NCBI RefSeq assembly: GCF_037975245.1
Contig: NC_092563.1
Coordinates: 15,994,594 to 16,058,593 of the forward strand
Direction: 5' to 3'
DNA length: 64,000 nt
From: Apostichopus japonicus
Lineage: Eukaryota; Echinodermata; Holothuroidea; Aspidochirotida; Stichopodidae
Shown here in pieces: positions 13,485 through 25,602 of this stretch. A program made the position numbers and the translations under genes. The notes below the pieces were generated by a model. It saw only the letters and a list, made by a program, of their open reading frames with translations, searched no databases and had not been told where the DNA came from. Position 1 is the stretch's first letter. Each line of letters begins with the position of its first letter.

Positions 13485-13760
13485 AGTATTGCGAAGTTCG
13501 CCATACTGCGAAGTTCGGGCACCCTAAGAAATACACGATTTTCACCATGAAAACCTACAGGAAGAGCCAAATTTCACCAAAAAGTACGAAGCTACAGTTA
13601 TTTTCTCTCCAAAATGACCCGTGTGCAAGAAATTACTTACATATTTGTCAATAAAATGACGAAGATCTATGAAGTCTGTTATAATTACTGAAAGAGCAAC
13701 AGCGCCACCAATTTTTACCAGCGCCACACTGTAGGTTGCGTGTCCGAACTTCGCAATACT
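13485..13760. repeat. Inverted-repeat element with 16-bp perfect arms
   Basis: AGTATTGCGAAGTTCG (13485-13500) is mirrored exactly at 13745-13760. A further copy of the GCGAAGTTCG core lies just inside the left arm (about 13508), and an inverted relative lies at 13944-13962. Several inverted copies of one short motif resemble the organisation at 53307-53859. No clear target duplication was found. The frame at 13542-13727 lies within it and is not supported as a gene. Confidence 0.65.
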
Positions 13761-13970
13761 CTAGCAAGAAATACCAGTTCCACAATCACGAAGAATTTTC
13801 TTGGAAAACAACGTGAAAACAGTTTGCAGGAAAGAAAGTTTGGCCGTGTATCGTACTATAACAAAATTCTCCCACCATATGAAGTATATTTTCAAATGAT
13901 TTATACCAGAAGATTTAGTTTTGGGGTGTTTTAAGTCTTAAGTGGCCGAACTTCGAAGTCACCATCCTAC

Positions 13971-16018
13971 TACTTTAAATCTCAAACCTTTTTGCATTCG
14001 ATGTTTCATACATCATAGGTAAAAAGAGCTATGTGTGTGTGATAACGGGACGTCACAACTGATGTTAAGTTAGCTTGGCTTGTCTTGGGAGAAATGTATA
14101 TACACTTACATGTATTATAAACGTTATAATACATTTAGTGCGGAGGAAGCGCAAATGATAACAATCTCTTCCAAAAGCTCTTATCGACAGTTACCGTGCA
14201 TTTGATCTGTTATCGACACGTTTTATCTCAGAGAAGCCAGCAATTAGTACTCGGAAGAGATATAATCTTCTAGGAAGGGACCTCTGCGGAGAATTCCCTT
14301 ATCACACGGATATTCAATAAGATAAATAGGAGGAATGGGTACTTATACCTGACTACAACCAAAACTCAGTGCAGACTGATCCGCGCAGTAAATTACGAAA
14401 AGGTGGTTTCTTAGGTCACATAACAACAGATCATGTTTGTTTCAGTGAAATCCTCTGCTCTTGTGGTGAGGAGAAGGAGGAGGAGGGGGCTGAGAATGAG
14501 AGGCGCCGGGAAAAAAATGACAGGGATGTTGTCTTTTTTTTTTTTTTTGAAAACTGCTTTACCTTCTTTAGTACCGACTTGTAAGTAAATGGTTAGGAAA
14601 AAATATATGACTATCTTAAAGGAGTATTCCGGTCCATAAAATTTATTTTTTAAACATATATTGCTGGAAATGATTTAGGGTCGAAACCACCATTCTAAAA
14701 GAATTTTGGTAAATTAAGATAAATTATTAAATAGATGGTGAATTTTTTTTTTATGGTTGCACCTGGCAACAGCAGATCTATTAGTATCATCATTGCAATT
14801 AAGCTGATTTGTTTTCTTGACTACTGCTTTTCTTTTCAAGTTTGTTTTGTTTTGTTGTTTTTTATGTACAAATCATGTATCCGATGAAAAAAAAGAAGTT
14901 TTTTCAAATGTTTCACGGTTAAAAGATAATTTCAACAACAACATTATAACATATAGGCAAGTGCAGCTTTCGAAAACCCATATGTCATGATGACGTCACA
15001 GACAACCTACCATTATCCAACTTCCCTCACCATGGAAATGTTTATCTGGCAAAAAATTAACGTACCTGCAAAAAAAAGCATTTTTTCTTGATGTACAATA
15101 TGTCGAGATGGTGTTTTTCATTAAACAGTGAAGAATCATGCATGGTTCTCTTCCATTAACCAAGCACTACAGAGTCTGGCACCGCAATGTTCCTACAATA
15201 ATACAAAATATGTATCAATGAGTACATATGACGACATAACCAAGTTATCATCCTCATTGATCATGTGCACATGTATATATATATGGTACCACATGATCAT
15301 TTAGTATCCAACATCGATGAATTATTGTACAAATTTCAATGACGATATATCATAATGCCACCATTAGTGTCCTCTCGTTATATCTATTTGCTTCTATAGA
15401 TACGGGAAAACATTGTTTCTGAAAAGTGTTAACTCGAGGAAATTATAAATAGCATGATGGGTACTTTTTAAGCAAAGTAATCCAAGATAGAGCCTGGACG
15501 TGAAAACTCAACCCACTTAACTGATCCACTGTCTCAACCCCATGCCAGTCCCCTTGCATCGAGACTGTGACCGTGTGATCATAACAATGTTTCGTCAATT
15601 TATGTGTATCACGAATCCCTTTGAAGAGATACTACCCAAGATGTTATCCCAAATGCCCGAGAAGCATTTGGGTAAAATACTATAGTCTGCCTCGTAGATA
15701 TAGGTTTTTAGATTCGGCACCTCGTCAAGGGATACTGAAGGTCCTTTATCTTTCTTGAAATACATAGAACACATAGATACATAAATACGTAGATTAAACT
15801 ATTTAGTGATAGATAAGTATCCATGTTTGCCCATGTATACGTACCAATAATTCAAGAAGCTTGGTTTCCTAAAACTATATTACTACATACTGTAATCGGT
15901 TTTCGTTAATTACGAAACAATATCAATTACATTTATACGAAAACCACTTTTTATTTATTTTAATTGACACATCACGCATCGATTCAATGGAGGACGTCTA
16001 TGTAGTTAACTATATATA
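13971..16018. other. No recognised gene
   Basis: The sequence TTAAAGGAGTATTCC at 14618 may be a solo end of a TTAA-targeting transposon. A run of acidic and basic codons at 14460-14520 is purine-rich low complexity. Nothing else is supported. Confidence 0.5.
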
Positions 16019-16680
16019 AGGTAGGTCAAGGGCGGCGGGGGGGCACAGGGGGCACGTGCCCCCCCACTTTTCCTCAGGTTAAAAATGTGCCCTTTTTCTA
16101 CATAAAAATTGAGGTGTCTCAAGTTAGCAAGAGGCCAGGGAACCAGAATGAACACTCGGGAAGGGCCGTTTCCGGCCATCTGAGGGGTTTGTAAAACCAG
16201 AATTTTTCTTGTACGCTCCGCGCCAAACCGATGGTGGCGCTCCGCTCAGATAGTCGTGCATACAACTTTGCAAATCCTGGCTACGCCCCTGACTTCTAAT
16301 AAATTTCTGTGGTCAAACTCAAAGCTATTTCGAATTGAAAAATTTGTTAAGATATTAACAAGAAATAAACTCTAATTCGAAGGATCCTACATTAGCAACT
16401 AGCATGATTTCACCTCATTTTGTCTCAAAAGAAAACTTGTTCCTTGTTTCCCAATTTGCACATTGGATATTGCAGTGCTAGTATGCATATTTTCCTTGAG
16501 GGGGGGGGGGGGTGAGGGGCGTTGATGGAGTGATGTGTATACGCAAATAAGATAATACAATAAGAGTTATAAAGGGTACTAAATGTAAGGCTGCATCAGT
16601 CCAATCGAATTTCTGCAAAGTGCCCTTTGATGTCGGTGCCCCCCCAGATTGAAAGTGCTTCCGCCGCCCTTGAGGTAGGT
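16019..16680. mobile_element. hAT-like element, family A copy 1 (646 bp)
   Basis: The TSD AGGTAGGT (16019-16026 and 16673-16680) flanks 16027-16672. The left end is CAAGGGCGGCGG and the right end read inward is CAAGGGCGGCGGAAGCACTT. The outer and inner blocks match the element at 30907-31689, including GGGGGCACGTGCCCCCCCAC near the left end. The middle differs: here a GC-rich segment ends with TGGCTACGCCCCTG at about 16280-16291, which looks like the right end of another hAT element nested inside. A 13-nt G run ends at 16512. Confidence 0.93.
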
Positions 16681-16824
16681 ATAATTACAATATGACGTTA
16701 CCCAGTTGGGACAATTTTTTCTATACTGTAGTGTTATGTCCCGCTTCAGAGCACTCATATTGTCAGTACGAGCAGTATATGAATATCATGTTTCTATCAG
16801 ATCAAGGTTTGGAACTGTTTGTAT

Positions 16825-17800
16825 GATTTGATTTGATTTGATTTGATTTGATTTGATTCGGCAAGATATCATTCTTCATCTACATACAAACAAAAATTGC
16901 ACATAAAGATAAACATTTAAAATACAAGATGGGAATATACTTAAATGCATCAAAAAGAAAATAACATGCCAAGGATAACCCTTTAAGCTAAAAGCTTGTT
17001 TCCAAAGGGGTCCTTATAACCATAAAAATACAAAAGATAAGAAATTTACTATTAAAACATCTAAAACATGCATACAAACACTGTAAAAAAGAAAGATATT
17101 TACAAGCTAGACATTCATATGATTTAAAAGGTAGGCTTTGGCATCTTTTTTAAAATTGTATTTCAGCAGGATGGATTTTATGTTTTCAGGTAGCCTGTTC
17201 CAGTTTTTAATTGCATTGTAATAAAAAGACCCAGCACTGTGCGTTTTAATTTTGGGAAGTTGAAAATTAAAAATACTACCTCTTGTGTTATGGCTATGAA
17301 CACTATTTACTCTAATAAAACTCTCCCTCATATAAACTGGAGAGGTACCATGGAAAACATTAAAAACATGATTCAGACGAAGCTGTTCAGCCCTAGTGTT
17401 GATGTTCAAAATACCAAGAGTTTTAAAGTCAGCATGGTTAATGTGATAATAAAAATCTTTACCCAGAATGAATCGGATAACTTTGTTCTGGGCACATTGT
17501 AATCTACGAGCGTGGTACTTAGATATACCTCCATACCAAGATGAGATGGAATAATCGAACAGACAAAGAACAAGGGCTGTACAGATGGTCTTTTTCACAT
17601 TTTGATTAAAATAATTAGCTTGCCTGTAGAGTAATTTGAGTCGAGAATTTGTTTTACTAATAATGCCAAGAACAATTTGTTCGCCATCAAGGTATTGGTT
17701 TAACTCCAGACCGAGGTAAACAACAGAATGTTTGGCCTTTTGTTTGTACTGTCAATACCAGTGCTTTGAGACCATGATATTGGAGTACAGTTTAGAGAGG
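16825..17800 (-). mobile_element. Truncated LINE, 3' end with pentamer tail
   Basis: On the minus strand a reverse transcriptase C-terminal frame is followed by a 3' UTR of about 250 bp. It ends at 16825-16857 in a pentanucleotide tail, TGATT repeated on the plus strand. Short microsatellite tails of this kind are common in CR1/L2/RTE-type LINEs. The 5' end is lost near 17800, close to the right TIR of the host element. A 5' truncation is expected from incomplete reverse transcription. Confidence 0.85.
17107..17751 (-). pseudogene. LINE reverse transcriptase C-terminal fragment
   Basis: The frame stays open for 214 codons from just after a TGA at 17752-17754 to its own stop. It starts with KHSVVYLGLELNQ, the conserved YLG region downstream of the RT palm. 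It continues through LFDYSISSWYGG, LQCAQNKVIRFI and NTRGSIFNFQLPK to NAIKNWNRLPENIK, which matches the usual order of the C-terminal region in Jockey/CR1/I-type LINE polymerases. The catalytic FADD box, the endonuclease and ORF1 are missing. The upstream TGA falls within what should be RT sequence, so this copy is broken as well as truncated. The long intact frame suggests it is fairly young. The clade cannot be fixed by eye. Confidence 0.88.
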
Positions 17801-17840
17801 TATTAGCATTAGGACATTGTCCCAACTGGCTTTATGACGT

Positions 17841-19763
17841 ATTTTTTTAAATGAATATTCATGTGGTAGACAGTGCACTACCCTTCCTGACTGTTGGTTG
17901 AATGCCCTATCTAAATGTCTTGTCCATTTCCTAATATAGAGGGCTGCGGTTAACTGAATGTAACCTGTTTCGGCTGGCGAAACAGCTCTCTTACTCCACG
18001 AAGTGAATCAGAGGACACTGTACTATTATATCATTGCAGATGTTTTCTTTACATTTGTGATATAGAATTCTCATCGTAAAGAGAAAAATACATGTAGCAA
18101 AGTTTGTTAAACAATCAACTTCAGACTGTACCGGAAATATCCCTTTCAAGCGAAATTCAAAACTGCAGAAAATTTGTTGCTTTGAAGAATTTGATTGCCA
18201 TATTTTTTTCTGCACCAGTGTAGGTCTAAACTGCATCATTGTAATATATTTATTTAATCACACAAATATGCACTTTGAATTTTGATATTTTTGATGAAGT
18301 TTCTGGCAACATGAAAGTGTCAATGTCGCTATGGAAACTCGAGCTGAACATTTTTTGTATGTTATCGTGTGTGTGTGTGTTTCAAGTGATATATAGTGAA
18401 TGCGTATGACAACAACAGAGCGAATGTCACTCCGTGGTTCTGGATGTTCTGACAATGTTTTGAATTATAATATTTAAATAATTAATCCACAGGAGAATGA
18501 AATTTCTACTAACAAAAGCTGCATTTTGAATTCTTAATGCGGAGAACTTTGACAGGAAATGTTTCACATGTCAGGGATATATCAAAATTAATCAACGAGA
18601 ACAATTTAACATGGAAAATAAATTATTTGCAGAACTATTCTCACGATGACATCTCAAACCCCCTAAAACGTTGATCCTTTTTTCTGAAGCAAGGTGGATT
18701 GGGGGGGGGGGGGGTATTAGCCAGTCAAGAAATCAACCTTATCTCTAATTAATGGACAAGTTCTTGAGACATGGTTTTTAGCTTACCGTGTGGAATAGCG
18801 CTCTGTTAAGATTATCACTAATCCGTCTGCCACCGGTGTATCCCTTTAGAAACGACATCTGCCAATGGGTAACTTCCAGTAATGTTTCATCAGTACTGGG
18901 GAATTTACCCTATACACTCTTCAATTGAGCAAAAAGTAAAAAAGAAGGATTATCTCCTTCGTAATGTATACATGTTGTTTATACATACTTCCAATACGTA
19001 AACAGGTATGTACATGAACTGAGTGAGATTTTACATGATTTGCAGAGATTCTGCAAACGTGACTACCACGGAAAGTGTAAAAATATCTTTTATCCATTCT
19101 GGTGGGTCGGTACATATGTGGTTTATCTGTTTCTATTCTTGACTAGATAACACGGATCTTTATGAAAAAAGAAAATTCCGGGAGTACACTGGTTGACATT
19201 TTGTAAACACGATTGTGTCATGGGGTTTCACAAGTTGTTATCACTCCATCTATCTATCACGCAGTCTCCAACTGCACATGTCAGGTGACATCGATACTGA
19301 AACATAATAAATTCGCCTAAAGTATACATAAATTCAATGTTACCGGTTCTAAGAAATCTATATCCCTTACTTCAAGAAATGCGAGAAAAAAAAGCAGAAT
19401 TAGAAACTCCTTTAAATTGACGCTTGTGCTTTATTGTATGGTACCCAACCCTATACTGAGGCATTCTCATTGTCCCCCACCCTCCCCGGGTAGATGTTTG
19501 GCACCAGTTATAAAGGTTAATGAGTCCATTTGATTTGTAACTTTTCGTCGTCCAAAATTACATACAAAAAGCAAACTGAAAAATTACAATTCGGATTTGG
19601 AGTCAACCAAATGATGAAAAACAATAGAGTTGCCAATACCGAAAATTCTCCCTGGCTTTTGACGTCATTTGAGACGTACTTTTGGTTGTATCACTCTCTC
19701 TGGCTTACCAACTGGAACCCACCACCGGAGCGTTCATGAACTCCAGTGTGCCTTGCACTCTAG
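17841..19763. other. No recognised gene
   Basis: AT-rich DNA. There is a 14-nt G run at 18701-18714, a (GT)n stretch of about 12 nt near 18370, and no supported exon. Confidence 0.5.
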
Positions 19764-19797
19764 CACGATATCTGGCCTTTAAAGGCCAGATATCGTG
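19764..19797. repeat. 34-bp perfect palindrome
   Basis: The arm CACGATATCTGGCCTTT is followed with no spacer by its exact reverse complement. The centre is TTTAAA. It lies about 220 bp upstream of the AT-hook gene remnant. It could be a cruciform, a junction of two transposon ends or a dimeric protein site. Confidence 0.95.
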
Positions 19798-20020
19798 ATT
19801 TTTGGTGGGAGGCGTACAAATAATTCACTGCCCATTCGCGGTTTTGGACTATCAAGCTCGGAAAACCGTTGCCGAAAAGTTTCTACAGACGGTGTGCGTA
19901 GGATATTGTACACACTGTAGTGTATACACTGTGGGTACCCATCTCAGCACCACTAGACCTTTATATGCACTCTCGCATAGTATAATTTTTCTGACAGGTT
20001 ATACACTGTCCGTTATAGTT

Positions 20021-20267
20021 ATGGAGAGTGTTGGAGCGGGTGCACCTCCTCCTAAACGACCAAGGGGAAGACCTCCGAGTGGTAATCCTCAAGCTTAACG
20101 TGCCTATATAGTCTCGATCGGCCAAACATGAGGGCACAAGAGTGTACCTTTTTGATTATTTTCCTTCTTGGGTACAACACAAGAAAGAATTTGAAACTTC
20201 ATCTGGAGATGGTGAAGCTGGAAAGAAGTCGTCGCATGCGGGGTTTGCCAACCACCTTCTGAAATAA
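20021..20267 (+). pseudogene. AT-hook gene fragment, frame-disrupted
   Basis: An ATG at 20021 opens a 25-codon frame ending at 20098 that contains a canonical AT hook, PKRPRGRPPSG, which binds the minor groove of AT-rich DNA. In another frame, 20112-20267 encodes 51 residues of protein-like sequence including TRVYLFDYFPSWVQHKKEF and SSHAGFANHLLK. A stop precedes this second block, at an AG that could also be read as a splice acceptor. I read the two blocks as one decayed or spliced gene, possibly the N-terminus of a transposon-encoded or chromatin protein. I could not name the family. An AATAAA overlaps the final stop codon. Confidence 0.45.
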
Positions 20268-22675
20268 AGACTTCAGACAGGAGTAAGAGAAAGTGAAAAG
20301 AAGTATTGCGTAAACTAACTTTATAGTATAGGATTCAAGCCTGCAGGGACTCCATGTTACCCAGTCCATATAGCTCTACCCACCAGACTACAGTTACTTC
20401 ACACTTGGCCTAAATCTATCTTGACGGTTCGACCAATGTGTGTTCATTGCAATAATTTCCGCTAATTTTAACAATTTTAATTCCAAATAACCTTCTTTCA
20501 CATTAGCACAATGGATGAGAGTATACTTAAATGTAAAACAAGCTTCTAATGCTTCTTTATAACTTCGCAACACACATTGAAGGAGTTGGGTTTTCTTTGA
20601 TTGATCTAAATGTACAATAGGCTTACATTAAAATGCTATTAATGACTTTGAAGCAAAGTATAATAATAAGGAAAGGATTTCGTTACAGTGCAATGAGTTT
20701 GATTAAATTGAAGCACGCTAAAGAGACTGTTGTTGTTGTTGTTTGGGGGTTGGTGGAGGGGGGGGGTGGGTTGACAGGTTTATATATTTACCAAATAGGC
20801 TTACGCCACAATGCTATTGATGACTTCGAACCAATAATACAGTATAACGCTAACGATGTGAATGCATGACATGCTGGTTAACTTGCTTGCATTAGGAAGA
20901 CAAAGGTTTGATGTGAATTGACTAACACCATTAGCGTCCATCATATACTTTATTCACACTGAGAACTGTTGGAGGAGATTCTAATATTAAACGAACAATA
21001 CCTTTTCACAAAGACGTAAAGTACACAAGGCGAATCCTGTTTCAAGGGTCTGAATGGTTCATGTAAATAATCGAGCGTCTGAGATAAAACGTCAGCTTGC
21101 AATACCAAGGAATACGTCGACACATCCGTATCATAATATTGTAGGACACAGTGGCAGTTTGTGGATAAAGTATTTGATTTCCTGAGATAAGCAAGCAACC
21201 GTTTGATAGCAAAGTCGAAAATTTGACTTAAAAAGTTGAAATTAAAAACAAAATGTTGAAATAAGTTGTTGTTACAAACCTACAAGAAAAAAGTCGGCAT
21301 TTTGTGGTAAAAAAAGAGACCCAGTAATATCGGTATCAAATTCGAGAGAAAAGTCGAGCTTTATAAGAAAATTCAAAACTCATATGAAAAGTAATGTTTC
21401 GTGCAAAAGAGTCGAAATTTTGAGATTAAAAATGTTCAAATTTTCAACCATATATTCATCTGGGCCACAGTAGCATCAACAAAAGTAAAATTCGTTTAGT
21501 AGCAAGTTAATCTACGTCGCCGGCTGTCCGATTCACCAAGGAAAAACCGTACATACCATAATATCTAAAAAAAGTCTACATTTATATAGAGTGTATATCA
21601 GCCAGGCGTTACACTCAAAATTATACCTAAATACTACCGTGAAATAACGAAGCCATTTCACTCGCGTATAAGAACCGAATCGAAATTTATGCGTTGAAGT
21701 ATTCTTCACTCGACGAAATGAAGTTCTTCAGCGAGATGGACAACCACTTTATATAACTAAATGTAATAATTACAAAAACAGTCAATGAATAACGGAAAAC
21801 GGACTGAGTAGTATATAGTATGGAAAGAGAAAAGAAGAGAAAGTATAATTTCTTCATAAATCAAATGTCTTTGCTATTTACAACAACAATAATAGAAAAA
21901 TAGAAATCAACAAATAAACTACAAGTTTGGTCTTTTCGTCTTTGATGTGCTTGTTGTGTTCTTATATGCATGAAACAGTCAAAAGTTGACGATAACTGAG
22001 CGCAAATTGTCAAAGTTCCTCTTAATTCAACACACGAGAAATATACCTTTTATTTCAAAACTCGAGGTACTCAAGTTGAAGTAGCAGTCATTGGGCTGCA
22101 GTTGCACTGACCACATAGACCTATGTAACTGTATATTAATTGATCTGACCATGAAACAGTTAAATTCTTTTGACAAATGATCAACAAATTAATTGGTCCT
22201 TAAACACAGTTTAATGCTCTATGAACGTCACTTATAGGCTAACAAACAAGACCATAACTAAAACAAATAAATAACCGTAATGTGTCCATTAATTTTAAGT
22301 AATTTCTCAATATCACGAGGTTGCTTTGGGGGCAAGAAATTCGTTCGCAGTTGGACAGCTGCAAGTTTCACGTCTTATCAAGCCGGTTTATTGAGAAGGG
22401 GGGGGGGGTCTCAGTATTTTATTTGTCACTTTCCTTCTAAACCAATTATATAAAACTCTTTAATAAACCGATGGGGTACTTGACTGACTAATTCGAAAAC
22501 AGATAGTTTAACCTTCAGGGGTACATGGTTTGTGATATCATTGGTGTCCTTGTATACGTATAAAACTTTACACTTCAATCGGCAATTTGACCAAACCTAT
22601 ACCGATATTTCTGACAATAAGACATATGCCTTATAGTCTTTACACCAAAATGATGGCAAGAGTAGGGAACGGATT
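20268..22675. other. No recognised gene
   Basis: No exon or transposon end was found. G runs occur near 20760 and at 22398-22408. Confidence 0.5.
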
Positions 22676-22678
22676 AAT

Positions 22679-22732
22679 ATACCGGTGTGCCGATGTACCA
22701 GTGTACCGGTGTACCGGCTCAAAACCGGTGCC
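22679..22732. repeat. Short degenerate minisatellite of ACCGGTGT-like units
   Basis: About five degenerate copies of an octamer close to GTACCGGT lie in 54 bp. It resembles the GGTACC-rich ends of the hAT element at 25611 but has no TSD or TIR. Open frames at 22587-22899 on both strands cross it and are not supported. Confidence 0.6.
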
Positions 22733-23761
22733 CCGCTGGGTCCGAGTTGCCGAAATGGCCAATGACATCTTGGTCGCGAAATGCGATGCTTGTTACAGAA
22801 GGCTCCAGCGCCGCCGGTTGGAGCCATGGTACCTGCAGTAGCCAGTTATACCCCAGTTCGCCCCTGTTTATTAGTTCGTCTTTCTTCATGAATAATTAAA
22901 TATGAATAACTAATTAATGATTTCATTCGCTTCTCACCATTTCTTCGTCCAGATTACAATTTCTTTTTGAGCAGTATTGATCAAGATATACGAACCTTTT
23001 AACTTTGTACTTGAAAATGGACACATGAAGACAGTGAAATATTTCTACCCTTAGATATCAAACATCACTTCTCTTAATGGTGATAAAATCAATTTTCCTT
23101 TGCAGCGACGTTTGCAACTGCCACAATGGGCGGACAATTATACTAAGAATTCCATATTATAAGCAACCCGTCATCACAAAGGTTGGTTTGAGACAAATAT
23201 AAAAAAAAGAGTTTGATCAGCAGAAAAATGTCCGAAGCGTACACTTTCAGCTTTATGTAATATTTCCGAGAGTTTGATATTTTCTACATTTTTTAGTATG
23301 GTTAATTATTAGTTCAGCACCCTTCACCCTTCTATGCTGTCAACATTAATCCCTTGTGATTTTACTATAGGAACGTGGATTGTAAATGTATGTTGATATA
23401 TAAGGAAGAAAATTTACAACAAAAATAAAAAATATATGCTGTTATATATTTATGTTGAAGAAAAAAAGGGGTTTTATATTTTTATTTTATGTTTTTGTAA
23501 AGAATGAGATTGTATCACGTTTCTCGAGATACTCTTATCAACGGTTCTAAAGGTTTTTTCTCTCCTTTTTTCCGTCTTTTTATAGATGAGTTTTCAAGGC
23601 AGATACGTGGCGTCGCTATGAGAGGTGCCTCTCAGCCTGAGAGATAAGATCAGTTACGATATACCATGGAACGCCAAAGAGGAAGAAATAATCCTATTAT
23701 ACGATAGAACCCGTCTCTGTTGATTGATTTGGATAAAGCAATCTTAAATAACTTCCGATAA

Positions 23762-23992
23762 CAAACACTTGATCATAAATTGCCGGCAGTGTATCATCTA
23801 AAAGAAGAAGAAGATGATGAAGAAGAAGAATCAGAGAGATGTAATATCCCATCTCATGTGGTTGGGGCCAAACCTGAACTCACTAACGCTGAAGAATTGA
23901 TAACAAAACGTTATTATGGTATAGTTGCTGCGTACGTACTGCAGATGATGCCGAAACAAAATAAACCTTCAGCTAGGCAAGCCTATATATAA
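23762..23992 (+). other. Possible coding fragment with an acidic run
   Basis: The frame is open from a TAA just before about 23762 to 23992. It encodes roughly 73 residues: an acidic stretch (KEEEDDEEEESE) followed by a non-repetitive region that includes ELTNAEELITKRYYGIVAAY. There is no ATG at the start. A (GAA)n repeat produces the acidic part, so chance cannot be excluded. I do not recognise the sequence. Confidence 0.2.
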
Positions 23993-24435
23993 GAAATGTC
24001 TCTAATTCATGAATGACTCGGGCTTGATTCGATTCGAAATCATCTTCAAGCATATGTGAGTAAAAAGTTAGGGTTCAGTCGAGAAATCGTTACCGGTATA
24101 TTTACTACACTATTAATGTTTGTTTCGCCTCTAAGAATGAAAAAATACAAATACATGCTCGAACACACACAAGAACATCAACAACAACAAACGTATATGG
24201 CAGTAAACACAACGACACTCGCCACTGCCTATTACATTCCATATGTACACTTATTGCAACAACCAAAAATGTCATGTCGTTAGAAGTTGAAAGCTGCTTT
24301 TAGGCAGTAATTATTTTGCACATTTTTCCATATTGATTGTATCAAATATTTATCAGGACTTCATTTAAATAAATAGAAAGTAAACAAAACATGTAACAAT
24401 CGTCTTCGTTTATTATATAGATGTATACTTTTGAA

Positions 24436-24775
24436 CCCCCCCCCCCCTTCATCCCTGTACCTTCAAGATTTTAAAATCACTCAAAATAGTACTGTTTCTG
24501 CAGTTGGATCATAAAAATGTTACAATACTGAACCTTATTACTTTTCATGAAAATATGCTTTGTAAACTATTACTATTTCCAGAATCGTGACACCTTATAG
24601 AGAGTATCCCCTTTCCCTTGACTCCCCCTCCCCAGTGCGTTGCATTAGATTATAAATTGAACATGAACTTTTCACACATTTTTTTCTTGGGGAGGGCCGG
24701 GATCGGGCGAGTTCTTCCTGAGAGGACTGTATAGATTCCGCCTCCCATTTCCCAGCTGGCTACGCCACTGAAAAC
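24436..24775. mobile_element. Solo hAT right end and adjoining C run
   Basis: The sequence CAGCTGGCTACGCCACTG ends at about 24770. Read inward it begins CAGTGGCGTAGCCAGCTG, a common hAT terminus. I found no matching left end or TSD upstream, so the element is truncated. A 12-nt C run lies at 24436-24447. Confidence 0.55.
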
Positions 24776-25602
24776 CATGCATGTAAAATCCAGATTTCTC
24801 TGCTAAACTGAGGAGTATAAAATAGTTATTTGGGATAGACGAAAACAGTTACAAGCCATGTACAGTATAATCAGATAATGAAATGTTTAACGGGGTTGTT
24901 TCATTCTGTTAATAATAAGATGATTTTATTAAACATTTCACAAGGTAATATCACATAATAAGATGGTAATATTGAACAATAAGAGGGTATATAATGTTGA
25001 GTATTTTTGTTTTGGCGGGGAGGTGGGGGGGGGGGGGGCTGCTATTTGATGGTTTTACTTTAAAGTAGCTTTTCGATTCGGTAATTATTCCAAACATGCC
25101 GAGAATTTTTCAGCATATATAGATTACAATTCATCCCACTTATAGACACCATACATGACGATAAACGTTCAATGTACTTGATTCATCCCAAAAACATTTT
25201 CGTCCCCAGACACTTCCCGTAGTAGTATCAAACACGCACACGCACACGCACACACATGCACCCATAGATACCCAAACGAAAGTCGAATTGTGTGAATTTC
25301 TTAATTTTACTTTTTTCGACTTGGTACTTTGTCCGAACTGCATCAAAAACTTTGCCTATATTAGAAGTTTTTCCAGTTTGAATGACACATGTAGTGGTTG
25401 ATACCTTTATAGTAAGCAACATCTTGTGTATCAAAATATTTACTTCCATAACAGCATGTATGTTTTTCCAGTCGGCCATATACTTAAATGATGTCCATAA
25501 ATATAGTTCATACAGTGAAATATTCTGCATACAGACGTAAACGTTGTATAAGGTACATTATGTTTGTATGACAAATACAAAGCATTCCTATTTTTTTTTA
25601 GG
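24776..25602. other. No gene; G run and (CA)n
   Basis: Includes a 14-nt G run at 25025-25038 and an impure (CA)n tract at about 25231-25258. The minus frames at 25140-25530 translate the CA tract and are not supported. Confidence 0.5.

Larger units (their letters stand above)
16691..17840. mobile_element. DNA transposon with 8-bp TSD, interrupted by a LINE
   Basis: TATGACGT occurs at 16691-16698 and 17833-17840. Between them the element ends are TACCCAGTTGGGACAAT on the left and AAGCCAGTTGGGACAAT read inward from the right (14 of 14 identical after the first three bases). TSD length fits hAT-like or P-like elements. Only about 125 bp at the left and a few tens of bp at the right belong to the element; the rest is a minus-strand LINE fragment. 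The element starts 18 bp after the end of the previous hAT element. Confidence 0.8.

Noticed and set aside
17239-17502. 87-codon plus-strand ORF
   Set aside because: It is antisense to the LINE reverse transcriptase frame, which carries the recognisable protein sequence.
19802-20098. The full 98-codon frame as one protein
   Set aside because: Only the last 25 codons (AT hook) look coding; the first part has no protein-like features, so the internal ATG at 20021 is preferred.
23811-23840. GATGATGAAGAA stretch as a hammerhead core
   Set aside because: It is a GAA repeat with no hairpin or GAAAC segment in the right place.
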